28,749 bases of DNA from Nemertoderma westbladi (taxonomy: Eukaryota; Xenacoelomorpha; Nemertodermatida; Nemertodermatidae), in contig JAUCBJ010002977.1 of assembly GCA_032718475.1 (NCBI GenBank), positions 1 through 28,749 on the forward strand. The letters are read 5' to 3'. The notes under the pieces were generated by a model. That model was given only the letters and a program-made list of their open reading frames with translations. It was not told where the DNA came from and searched no databases. Both the position numbers and the translations under genes were made by a program. Every line of letters starts with the position of its first letter. Position 1 is the stretch's first letter. This document shows positions 17,725 to 28,749 of this stretch, piece after piece.

Positions 17725-20292
17725 AGCATTCCTCAGCGCTACAGATCCAGATCCAGGTCTAGCTAGCCTATTCAGCTATTGCTGTATATCTTCCTACAGT
17801 CTTATTCCAGTTCCAGTACGGTACCGGTATTGTTTCCTACAGACACACAAGTCCCTAAAAGGTGCCACCCTGCTCCATAGCGCGGGAAATTCAAATGATT
17901 GAAAGACATGTTATTTGTACTGGAAAGGGTAGCAGATCAGATCTGCCACCTATATTTTGGCGGTAAATTCAAATCTGTTTTAACATTCAATAGTAATAAG
18001 TATAAATTACCATAAGCCGAATATATTGTAGAATATAGGTAAGTATATGGGTCTACACTGTCTGAACTAGAACGCCATCAAGATGGCTTTAAACGAACCT
18101 GTCTTACACAGACTCCAAGAAACAGATGGGATTGGAAGATGCAAACCAAGAATGACTTGCATCAACCAAAAAACTGCCTCCCATCTAATGTAATACACAT
18201 TCGCCTAGGCAAACAAATCATAATCACAATTACTACGATGATGTGTGAAATGGTATCCATATCCGCAACCTGAGAAACGGCCCAAAAGAGCAGTTTATTC
18301 TGCGGAGGGGTCTTTTCTGTATTAGATAAATAAAATAAAGAACACTATAATTACAGTATTTATACCTGATACATTCTCAGTTAGCCTAATAAAAACATCG
18401 GAGCAACCAATATAATGTACATGTACAAGCATCCTATGAAAGTTTGTGAAATGTTCCCTTAAGTCTACCCAACAGCCGTTGGTACCCGGCTGGCAGCCAC
18501 CCTGGTTCAGTTTTATGGTTTTGTTAGTTTAATCGACAGCTGTTGTAAACGTCCCAGATATACAAAACCTACTAAGCCTTTACATTATAATTGAGCTTAG
18601 CCTAAGTTGATGACAGTATTATAACGATGACAATTAGGCCCTATAGATACATACGATATATAAATGATGTACTTACACTAACTGGCTGAATAGAGATAGA
18701 ACTATAATAATACGTTTGGCATTCTGTCAGATTTCAGTAGTAAGTAACCTCATAATAATTGCTAAATATCAATCACCTGAAAAACATTTCAAGCAAGGGA
18801 GTTGTGGGTATTTAATTTCGCGTTCAATAATGTTGAAAATATGCAAATATTTCGAATATCGCACTTCGAATCGTTCCCAACTTTTTTATTCAACAACTAG
18901 ACAACAATTGATAAATACTTGCGTTTACAATTTTACAATGCATGCAAGTGGTTTCAAGCCATTTGGTGAACATACATAGTGACATATATAGTGATATAGG
19001 TAAATATATAGGTAAATATATCCATCGTGTTTTTGCCGGCCTCAGCTTTAGACAAAAACTACCCAGTCTAAAGACAGGTTCGTTATAAAACACTGAATAT
19101 GCAGCGCATATTGAATGTTTTTGGTTTGTCTTACTGTTGTTTTATGCATTATTTTCAATATTGGTACTTATTTCTCACTTAAACTTAAACTTAAATCTAA
19201 CTACAGTAGCAGCGCATATTGAATGTTATCATAAGGTTAAACTTGGGGTCTATCTTCCCAGTACAGTAAATATGAATGAAGAAGTTTTTATTTAAAATTA
19301 ATCTATTTAAATTTAATAAAATAGGAAAAATACTGATAATAAATTAATAAGTCTAATGACATTTCGACCAGATGACTACAGAGACTGTGAAATAATAAAG
19401 ATAATGTAAATACTGAATTTGAAACAATGCAAATACTGGCAGTTAGAATTCAAATCTGCCGCCACCTAATTAACCCGAAAATGGTTACAAAGATATACTG
19501 TAATAAAGTTAGGACCGGAAAATTAATAAACGTAGGCCTACTGGTATTATTGCGGAGGAAAGATATAAACATATCCAATAATAAACAAATAAATACGATA
19601 TTGACGCACAAATTTTTTCGTTGTGGACGGAACAGGATATTATTATAACCTATCTACGAAGAGTTCTTATATCGCTGGTAACATTTTATTCTCCTTATGT
19701 TTATGTTTAAGTTTCACCTTAAGATAATTTTGATACAATGAACTCTTCCCTGAAAGCGGTTTGTCGAGAACTTAACGATATTGAATGTTTTTGGGCTGCC
19801 TTGTATTATATTTTCATTACTTACATATTTCTCATCTGAACTTATACATGGGGAGCGGATACTACGCGTTGTACTGAATCGTTATTGTGCGTTTTGTTTT
19901 ATATTTTGTTTTATATTAATTAGCTAAGGGTTGTTTTGAGCTGTTTTATTCTTCACTACTACTGCTCTGTATGGGGGGAATTTTTGTTTTGAGGGGAATT
20001 AGAATTACACATATGGAGTCGTTAATTTGCGTTTTGTTGTATATTATTACCATATGGGGACAGAGGAGTTTCGTAGAGCTATGTTATATTCAATTACTGT
20101 TTTATTTTCAATTATTGCTTTATTTGAGTCGATACCTTCCTTACGGTATACTGAGTCGAAATTGAGTGTTTTATTTTTATAATTATATAATAATACGAGA
20201 GTTAATTAGAGACAGTATTAAATTTTTACGTCATGTAAATTTGGACAACATTTATTTTATTCTATAGACTTTATTTGATTTTGATGAGTTTT
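17725..20292. other. AT-rich intergenic DNA upstream of IBA57
   Basis: No convincing gene, RNA gene or complete transposon was recognised; open frames are short and of AT-rich, non-protein-like composition. The IBA57 promoter should lie at its left end, but no clear TATA was identified. A diverged direct repeat occurs: atattgaatgtttttgg followed by tgtctt and later ttatttctca at about 19108-19180 recurs at about 19778-19840, and its core atattgaatgtt also appears at 19217. TAGGCCTA occurs again at about 19532. Confidence 0.5.
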
Positions 20293-23200
20293 TGTACTAT
20301 AGGATAAACCGTAGCAAGTTTGGTATATTTGCTGTACTATAGGATAAACCGTAGCAAGTTTGGTATATTTGCTGTACTATAGGATAAACCGTAGCAAGTT
20401 TGGTATATTTGCTGTACCATAGGATAAACCGTAGCAAGTTTGGTATATTTGCTGTACCATAGGATAAACCGTAGCAAGTTAGGTATATTTGCTGTACTAT
20501 AGGATAAACCGTAGCAAGTTTGGTATATTTGCTGTACTATAGGATAAACCGTAGCAAGTTTGGTATATTTGCTGTACTATAGGATAAACCGTAGCAAGTT
20601 TGGTATATTTGCTGTACTATAGGATAAACCGTAGCAAGTTTGGTATATTTGCTGTACTATAGGATAAACCGTAGCAAGTTTGGTATATTTGCTGTACTAT
20701 AGGATAAACCGTAGCAAGTTTGGTATATTTGCTGTACCATAGGATAAACCGTAGCAAGTTTGGTATATTTGCTGTACTATAGGATAAACCGTAGCAAGTT
20801 AGGTATATTTGCTGTACTATAGGATAAACCGTAGCAAGTTAGGTATATTTGCTGTACCATAGGATAAACCGTAGCAAGTTTGGTATATTTGCTGTACTAT
20901 AGGATAAACCGTAGCAAGTTTGGTATATTTGCTGTACTATAGGATAAACCGTAGCAAGTTAGGTATATTTGCTGTACTATAGGATAAACCGTAGCAAGTT
21001 TGGTATATTTGCTGTACTATAGGATAAACCGTAGCAAGTTTGGTATATTTGCTGTACCATAGGATAAACCGTAGCAAGTTAGGTATATTTGCTGTACCAT
21101 AGGATAAACCGTAGCAAGTTTGGTATATTTGCTGTACTATAGGATAAACCGTAGCAAGTTTGGTATATTTGCTGTACTATAGGATAAACCGTAGCAAGTT
21201 AGGTATATTTGCTGTACCATAGGATAAACCGTAGCAAGTTTGGTATATTTGCTGTACTATAGGATAAACCGTAGCAAGTTTGGTATATTTGCTGTGCCAT
21301 AGGATAAACCGTAGCAAGTTAGGTATATTTGCTGTACCATAGGATAAACCGTAGCAAGTTTGGTATATTTGCTGTACTATAGGATAAACCGTAGCAAGTT
21401 TGGTATATTTGCTGTACTATAGGATAAACCGTAGCAAGTTAGGTATATTTGCTGTACCATAGGATAAACCGTAGCAAGTTTGGTATATTTGCTGTACTAT
21501 AGGATAAACCGTAGCAAGTTAGGTATATTTGCTGTACCATAGGATAAACCGTAGCAAGTTTGGTATATTTGCTGTACTATAGGATAAACCGTAGCAAGTT
21601 TGGTATATTTGCTGTACCATAGGATAAACCGTAGCAAGTTAGGTATATTTGCTGTACCATAGGATAAACCGTAGCAAGTTAGGTATATTTGCTGTACTAT
21701 AGGATAAACCGTAGCAAGTTAGGTATATTTGCTGTACCATAGGATAAACCGTAGCAAGTTAGGTATATTTGCTGTACCATAGGATAAACCGTAGCAAGTT
21801 AGGTATATTTGCTGTACCATAGGATAAACCGTAGCAAGTTAGGTATATTTGCTGTACTATAGGATAAACCGTAGCAAGTTAGGTATATTTGCTGTACCAT
21901 AGGATAAACCGTAGCAAGTTAGGTATATTTGCTGTACCATAGGATAAACCGTAGCAAGTTTGGTATATTTGCTGTACTATAGGATAAACCGTAGCAAGTT
22001 TGGTATATTTGCTGTACTATAGGATAAACCGTAGCAAGTTAGGTATATTTGCTGTACCATAGGATAAACCGTAGCAAGTTAGGTATATTTGCTGTACCAT
22101 AGGATAAACCGTAGCAAGTTTGGTATATTTGCTGTACTATAGGATAAACCGTAGCAAGTTTGGTATATTTGCTGTACCATAGGATAAACCGTAGCAAGTT
22201 AGGTATATTTGCTGTACCATAGGATAAACCGTAGCAAGTTTGGTATATTTGCTGTACTATAGGATAAACCGTAGCAAGTTTGGTATATTTGCTGTACTAT
22301 AGGATAAACCGTAGCAAGTTTGGTATATTTGCTGTACCATAGGATAAACCGTAGCAAGTTTGGTATATTTGCTGTACCATAGGATAAACCGTAGCAAGTT
22401 TGGTATATTTGCTGTACTATAGGATAAACCGTAGCAAGTTTGGTATATTTGCTGTACTATAGGATAAACCGTAGCAAGTTTGGTATATTTGCTGTACTAT
22501 AGGATAAACCGTAGCAAGTTTGGTATATTTGCTGTACTATAGGATAAACCGTAGCAAGTTTGGTATATTTGCTGTACTATAGGATAAACCGTAGCAAGTT
22601 TGGTATATTTGCTGTACCATAGGATAAACCGTAGCAAGTTTGGTATATTTGCTGTACTATAGGATAAACCGTAGCAAGTTTGGTATATTTGCTGTACTAT
22701 AGGATAAACCGTAGCAAGTTTGGTATATTTGCTGTACTATAGGATAAACCGTAGCAAGTTTGGTATATTTGCTGTACTATAGGATAAACCGTAGCAAGTT
22801 TGGTATATTTGCTGTACTATAGGATAAACCGTAGCAAGTTTGGTATATTTGCTGTACTATAGGATAAACCGTAGCAAGTTTGGTATATTTGCTGTACTAT
22901 AGGATAAACCGTAGCAAGTTTGGTATATTTGCTGTACTATAGGATAAACCGTAGCAAGTTTGGTATATTTGCTGTACTATAGGATAAACCGTAGCAAGTT
23001 TGGTATATTTGCTGTACTATAGGATAAACCGTAGCAAGTTTGGTATATTTGCTGTACTATAGGATAAACCGTAGCAAGTTTGGTATATTTGCTGTACTAT
23101 AGGATAAACCGTAGCAAGTTAGGTATATTTGCTGTACTATAGGATAAACCGTAGCAAGTTTGGTATATTTGCTGTACTATAGGATAAACCGTAGCAAGTT

Positions 23201-26200
23201 TGGTATATTTGCTGTACTATAGGATAAACCGTAGCAAGTTTGGTATATTTGCTGTACTATAGGATAAACCGTAGCAAGTTTGGTATATTTGCTGTACTAT
23301 AGGATAAACCGTAGCAAGTTTGGTATATTTGCTGTACTATAGGATAAACCGTAGCAAGTTTGGTATATTTGCTGTACTATAGGATAAACCGTAGCAAGTT
23401 AGGTATATTTGCTGTACTATAGGATAAACCGTAGCAAGTTTGGTATATTTGCTGTACTATAGGATAAACCGTAGCAAGTTTGGTATATTTGCTGTACTAT
23501 AGGATAAACCGTAGCAAGTTTGGTATATTTGCTGTACTATAGGATAAACCGTAGCAAGTTTGGTATATTTGCTGTACTATAGGATAAACCGTAGCAAGTT
23601 TGGTATATTTGCTGTACTATAGGATAAACCGTAGCAAGTTTGGTATATTTGCTGTACTATAGGATAAACCGTAGCAAGTTTGGTATATTTGCTGTACTAT
23701 AGGATAAACCGTAGCAAGTTTGGTATATTTGCTGTACTATAGGATAAACCGTAGCAAGTTTGGTATATTTGCTGTACTATAGGATAAACCGTAGCAAGTT
23801 TGGTATATTTGCTGTACTATAGGATAAACCGTAGCAAGTTTGGTATATTTGCTGTACTATAGGATAAACCGTAGCAAGTTTGGTATATTTGCTGTACTAT
23901 AGGATAAACCGTAGCAAGTTTGGTATATTTGCTGTACTATAGGATAAACCGTAGCAAGTTTGGTATATTTGCTGTACTATAGGATAAACCGTAGCAAGTT
24001 TGGTATATTTGCTGTACTATAGGATAAACCGTAGCAAGTTTGGTATATTTGCTGTACTATAGGATAAACCGTAGCAAGTTTGGTATATTTGCTGTACTAT
24101 AGGATAAACCGTAGCAAGTTTGGTATATTTGCTGTACTATAGGATAAACCGTAGCAAGTTTGGTATATTTGCTGTACTATAGGATAAACCGTAGCAAGTT
24201 TGGTATATTTGCTGTACTATAGGATAAACCGTAGCAAGTTTGGTATATTTGCTGTACTATAGGATAAACCGTAGCAAGTTTGGTATATTTGCTGTACTAT
24301 AGGATAAACCGTAGCAAGTTTGGTATATTTGCTGTACTATAGGATAAACCGTAGCAAGTTTGGTATATTTGCTGTACTATAGGATAAACCGTAGCAAGTT
24401 TGGTATATTTGCTGTACTATAGGATAAACCGTAGCAAGTTTGGTATATTTGCTGTACTATAGGATAAACCGTAGCAAGTTTGGTATATTTGCTGTACTAT
24501 AGGATAAACCGTAGCAAGTTTGGTATATTTGCTGTACTATAGGATAAACCGTAGCAAGTTTGGTATATTTGCTGTACTATAGGATAAACCGTAGCAAGTT
24601 TGGTATATTTGCTGTACTATAGGATAAACCGTAGCAAGTTTGGTATATTTGCTGTACTATAGGATAAACCGTAGCAAGTTTGGTATATTTGCTGTACTAT
24701 AGGATAAACCGTAGCAAGTTTGGTATATTTGCTGTACTATAGGATAAACCGTAGCAAGTTTGGTATATTTGCTGTACTATAGGATAAACCGTAGCAAGTT
24801 TGGTATATTTGCTGTACTATAGGATAAACCGTAGCAAGTTTGGTATATTTGCTGTACTATAGGATAAACCGTAGCAAGTTTGGTATATTTGCTGTACTAT
24901 AGGATAAACCGTAGCAAGTTTGGTATATTTGCTGTACTATAGGATAAACCGTAGCAAGTTTGGTATATTTGCTGTACTATAGGATAAACCGTAGCAAGTT
25001 TGGTATATTTGCTGTACTATAGGATAAACCGTAGCAAGTTTGGTATATTTGCTGTACTATAGGATAAACCGTAGCAAGTTTGGTATATTTGCTGTACTAT
25101 AGGATAAACCGTAGCAAGTTTGGTATATTTGCTGTACTATAGGATAAACCGTAGCAAGTTTGGTATATTTGCTGTACTATAGGATAAACCGTAGCAAGTT
25201 TGGTATATTTGCTGTACTATAGGATAAACCGTAGCAAGTTTGGTATATTTGCTGTACTATAGGATAAACCGTAGCAAGTTTGGTATATTTGCTGTACTAT
25301 AGGATAAACCGTAGCAAGTTTGGTATATTTGCTGTACTATAGGATAAACCGTAGCAAGTTTGGTATATTTGCTGTACTATAGGATAAACCGTAGCAAGTT
25401 TGGTATATTTGCTGTACTATAGGATAAACCGTAGCAAGTTTGGTATATTTGCTGTACTATAGGATAAACCGTAGCAAGTTTGGTATATTTGCTGTACTAT
25501 AGGATAAACCGTAGCAAGTTTGGTATATTTGCTGTACTATAGGATAAACCGTAGCAAGTTTGGTATATTTGCTGTACTATAGGATAAACCGTAGCAAGTT
25601 TGGTATATTTGCTGTACTATAGGATAAACCGTAGCAAGTTTGGTATATTTGCTGTACTATAGGATAAACCGTAGCAAGTTTGGTATATTTGCTGTACTAT
25701 AGGATAAACCGTAGCAAGTTTGGTATATTTGCTGTACTATAGGATAAACCGTAGCAAGTTTGGTATATTTGCTGTACTATAGGATAAACCGTAGCAAGTT
25801 TGGTATATTTGCTGTACTATAGGATAAACCGTAGCAAGTTTGGTATATTTGCTGTACTATAGGATAAACCGTAGCAAGTTTGGTATATTTGCTGTACTAT
25901 AGGATAAACCGTAGCAAGTTTGGTATATTTGCTGTACTATAGGATAAACCGTAGCAAGTTTGGTATATTTGCTGTACTATAGGATAAACCGTAGCAAGTT
26001 TGGTATATTTGCTGTACTATAGGATAAACCGTAGCAAGTTTGGTATATTTGCTGTACTATAGGATAAACCGTAGCAAGTTTGGTATATTTGCTGTACTAT
26101 AGGATAAACCGTAGCAAGTTTGGTATATTTGCTGTACTATAGGATAAACCGTAGCAAGTTTGGTATATTTGCTGTACTATAGGATAAACCGTAGCAAGTT

Positions 26201-28231
26201 TGGTATATTTGCTGTACTATAGGATAAACCGTAGCAAGTTTGGTATATTTGCTGTACTATAGGATAAACCGTAGCAAGTTTGGTATATTTGCTGTACTAT
26301 AGGATAAACCGTAGCAAGTTTGGTATATTTGCTGTACTATAGGATAAACCGTAGCAAGTTTGGTATATTTGCTGTACTATAGGATAAACCGTAGCAAGTT
26401 TGGTATATTTGCTGTACTATAGGATAAACCGTAGCAAGTTTGGTATATTTGCTGTACTATAGGATAAACCGTAGCAAGTTTGGTATATTTGCTGTACTAT
26501 AGGATAAACCGTAGCAAGTTTGGTATATTTGCTGTACTATAGGATAAACCGTAGCAAGTTTGGTATATTTGCTGTACTATAGGATAAACCGTAGCAAGTT
26601 TGGTATATTTGCTGTACTATAGGATAAACCGTAGCAAGTTTGGTATATTTGCTGTACTATAGGATAAACCGTAGCAAGTTTGGTATATTTGCTGTACTAT
26701 AGGATAAACCGTAGCAAGTTTGGTATATTTGCTGTACCATAGGATAAACCGTAGCAAGTTTGGTATATTTGCTGTACTATAGGATAAACCGTAGCAAGTT
26801 TGGTATATTTGCTGTACTATAGGATAAACCGTAGCAAGTTTGGTATATTTGCTGTACTATAGGATAAACCGTAGCAAGTTTGGTATATTTGCTGTACTAT
26901 AGGATAAACCGTAGCAAGTTTGGTATATTTGCTGTACTATAGGATAAACCGTAGCAAGTTTGGTATATTTGCTGTACTATAGGATAAACCGTAGCAAGTT
27001 TGGTATATTTGCTGTACTATAGGATAAACCGTAGCAAGTTTGGTATATTTGCTGTACTATAGGATAAACCGTAGCAAGTTTGGTATATTTGCTGTACTAT
27101 AGGATAAACCGTAGCAAGTTTGGTATATTTGCTGTACTCATAGGATAAACCGTAGCAAGTTTGGTATATTTGCTGTACTATAGGATAAACCGTAGCAAGT
27201 TTGGTATATTTGCTGTACTATAGGATAAACCGTAGCAAGTTTGGTATATTTGCTGTACTCATAGGATAAACCGTAGCAAGTTTGGTATATTTGCTGTACT
27301 ATAGGATAAACCGTAGCAAGTTTGGTATATTTGCTGTACTATAGGATAAACCGTAGCAAGTTTGGTATATTTGCTGTACCATAGGATAAACCGTAGCAAG
27401 TTTGGTATATTTGCTGTACTATAGGATAAACCGTAGCAAGTTTGGTATATTTGCTGTACTATAGGATAAACCGTAGCAAGTTTGGTATATTTGCTGTACT
27501 ATAGGATAAACCGTAGCAAGTTTGGTATATTTGCTGTACTATAGGATAAACCGTAGCAAGTTTGGTATATTTGCTGTACTATAGGATAAACCGTAGCAAG
27601 TTTGGTATATTTGCTGTACTATAGGATAAACCGTAGCAAGTTTGGTATATTTGCTGTACTATAGGATAAACCGTAGCAAGTTTGGTATATTTGCTGTACT
27701 ATAGGATAAACCGTAGCAAGTTTGGTATATTTGCTGTACTATAGGATAAACCGTAGCAAGTTTGGTATATTTGCTGTACTATAGGATAAACCGTAGCAAG
27801 TTTGGTATATTTGCTGTACTATAGGATAAACCGTAGCAAGTTTGGTATATTTGCTGTACTATAGGATAAACCGTAGCAAGTTTGGTATATTTGCTGTACT
27901 ATAGGATAAACCGTAGCAAGTTTGGTATATTTGCTGTACTATAGGATAAACCGTAGCAAGTTTGGTATATTTGCTGTACTATAGGATAAACCGTAGCAAG
28001 TTTGGTATATTTGCTGTACCATAGGATAAACCGTAGCAAGTTTGGTATATTTGCTGTACTATAGGATAAACCGTAGCAAGTTTGGTATATTTGCTGTACT
28101 ATAGGATAAACCGTAGCAAGTTTGGTATATTTGCTGTACCATAGGATAAACCGTAGCAAGTTTGGTATATTTGCTGTACCATAGGATAAACCGTAGCAAG
28201 TTTGGTATATTTGCTGTACTATAGGATAAAC
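20293..28231 (+). repeat. 40-bp tandem satellite array, about 198 copies
   Basis: The unit is TGTACTATAGGATAAACC followed by GTAGCAAGTTTGGTATATTTGC, 40 bp. Almost all variation is at two sites: TGTACTAT or TGTACCAT, and AGTTTGGT or AGTTAGGT. Variation is frequent from 20,400 to about 22,620, where a 120-bp three-unit pattern is visible (about 20,941-21,480). It is absent for about 83 units from about 23,410 to 26,730, and sparse to the right. Single-base insertions (tactcat) occur twice, three units apart, near 27,139 and 27,259. There are no intervening spacers, so this is a satellite. Short frames at the right end are by-products of the 120-bp triplet period. Confidence 0.98.
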
Positions 28232-28469
28232 AATAAATTCTACTAATATACTGCAACATATATTATCTAGAATCCCGTAACAGAGCAATTTCTAAGAAAA
28301 GAGTATAATTTTAGGAAAAAAAAACATTTATAGAACATTTTTAAAATTATACGATTATAATTTTACCTAGTTTCCGTAGCAATATGCGAAAATTAACAAT
28401 AAACATTAATACATAAGGGTACTGAAACATGATTTCATTCATTCATTCTTTAATTTCTAGAACTTCATG

Positions 28470-28525
28470 AAACTTACTAATTATACTAGTAAGTTTACTA
28501 GTTTACTAGTATACAGTAAACTAGT
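28470..28525. repeat. Two adjacent perfect hairpins with CTAGT cores
   Basis: AAACTTACTA (28470-28479) pairs with TAGTAAGTTT (28487-28496). ACTAGTTTACT (28497-28507) pairs with AGTAAACTAGT (28515-28525). The second starts at the base after the first ends, so the two could form a cruciform pair. Confidence 0.75.
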
Positions 28526-28653
28526 TATGCTCTTACAGGAAATGCGTGATTAATTCAAACTCACAAATGTTTTAATTAATAAGTAAACCTAACTTAGGTT
28601 TATTTATGAAAAAATCATATAACACTACACCATTTTTTCATACACTATTTTTA

Positions 28654-28682
28654 GGGGGTCGGACCCCCCCCCCCCCCCCCCC
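28654..28682. repeat. GGGGGTC/GACCCCC palindrome and C19 tract
   Basis: A 7-bp stem with a 1-nt centre leads into 19 consecutive C. It resembles G/C-run ends of invertebrate MITE-type repeats, and the sequence continues ccaatttttttcaaattt. Exact homopolymer length may be unreliable. Confidence 0.5.
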
Positions 28683-28749
28683 AATTTTTTTCAAATTTCA
28701 ATAAAATGCTACGAAATTCGGTATGATGATAGATCGACACCTTTTCTTA

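Larger units (their letters stand above)
28232..28749. other. AT-rich right flank of the 40-bp array
   Basis: No gene recognised. It includes two adjacent hairpins (28470-28525) and a GC-rich palindrome leading into a poly-C tract (28654-28682). Confidence 0.6.

Noticed and set aside
18083-18193. 36-codon frame beginning MALNEPVLHRL
   Set aside because: Short, with no homologue recognised and no splice or promoter context; cannot be told from chance.
18716-20165. Several 60-90 codon frames upstream of the 40-bp array
   Set aside because: Composition reflects AT-rich DNA (Ile, Tyr, Leu, Asn), with no motifs or support.
20293-28231. CRISPR-like array
   Set aside because: Units are head to tail with no spacers, the context is eukaryotic, and no cas-like gene is present. 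It is a satellite.
27899-28288. Minus-strand tyrosine-rich repeat protein at the right array end
   Set aside because: Read entirely from the 40-bp satellite as a 120-bp period, kept open only by local variants.

Overview
The window is animal nuclear DNA. It has one host protein gene and degenerate remains of at least four retroelement classes, and about half of the sequence is tandem satellite. The host gene encodes a mitochondrial IBA57-type protein. The retroelement remains (gag-like, Penelope-like, several non-LTR) and a tRNA-derived SINE carry stops and frameshifts. Intergenic DNA is AT-rich, and there are no operons or bacterial signals. The mix suggests an invertebrate or lower deuterostome, but nothing fixes the species.

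Layout. 1-1481: the 3' part of a gag-like reading frame with three zinc knuckles, open at the left window edge and broken by two frame changes, followed by a possible LTR with a TATA/initiator pair (1560-1970). 2785-6470: about 69 copies of a 53-bp satellite with higher-order structure. 6477-10890: a graveyard of retroelements, consisting of a LINE RT C-terminus (+), a tiny piece of a second LINE, a Penelope-like element (+, 6846-9369), a 5'-truncated LINE (-, 9628-10667) and a tRNA-derived SINE (-). 11039-11207: an AT-rich inverted repeat. 11515-14948: a 30-bp satellite interrupted at 13109-14911 by a Foldback-like transposon. That element has matching outer ends, arms of 57-bp repeats in opposite orientation (about 20 copies against 3), an AT-rich loop, and an 8-bp direct repeat at its edges. 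14949-16731: simple repeats, possible MITE remnants and a LINE C-terminal fragment (-). 16732-17724: intact single-exon IBA57 (-). 17725-20292: AT-rich DNA with no recognised gene. 20293-28231: about 198 copies of a 40-bp satellite with a variable left part, a long invariant core and a slightly variable right end. 28232-28749: AT-rich flank with two adjacent hairpins and a poly-C tract.

Only IBA57 looks like a working gene. The rest records repeated insertion, unequal exchange and decay. The most unusual object is the Foldback-like element inserted inside an unrelated satellite. Next are the invariant core of the 40-bp satellite and the gag-like frame next to an LTR-like segment. No previously undescribed multi-gene system could be supported.
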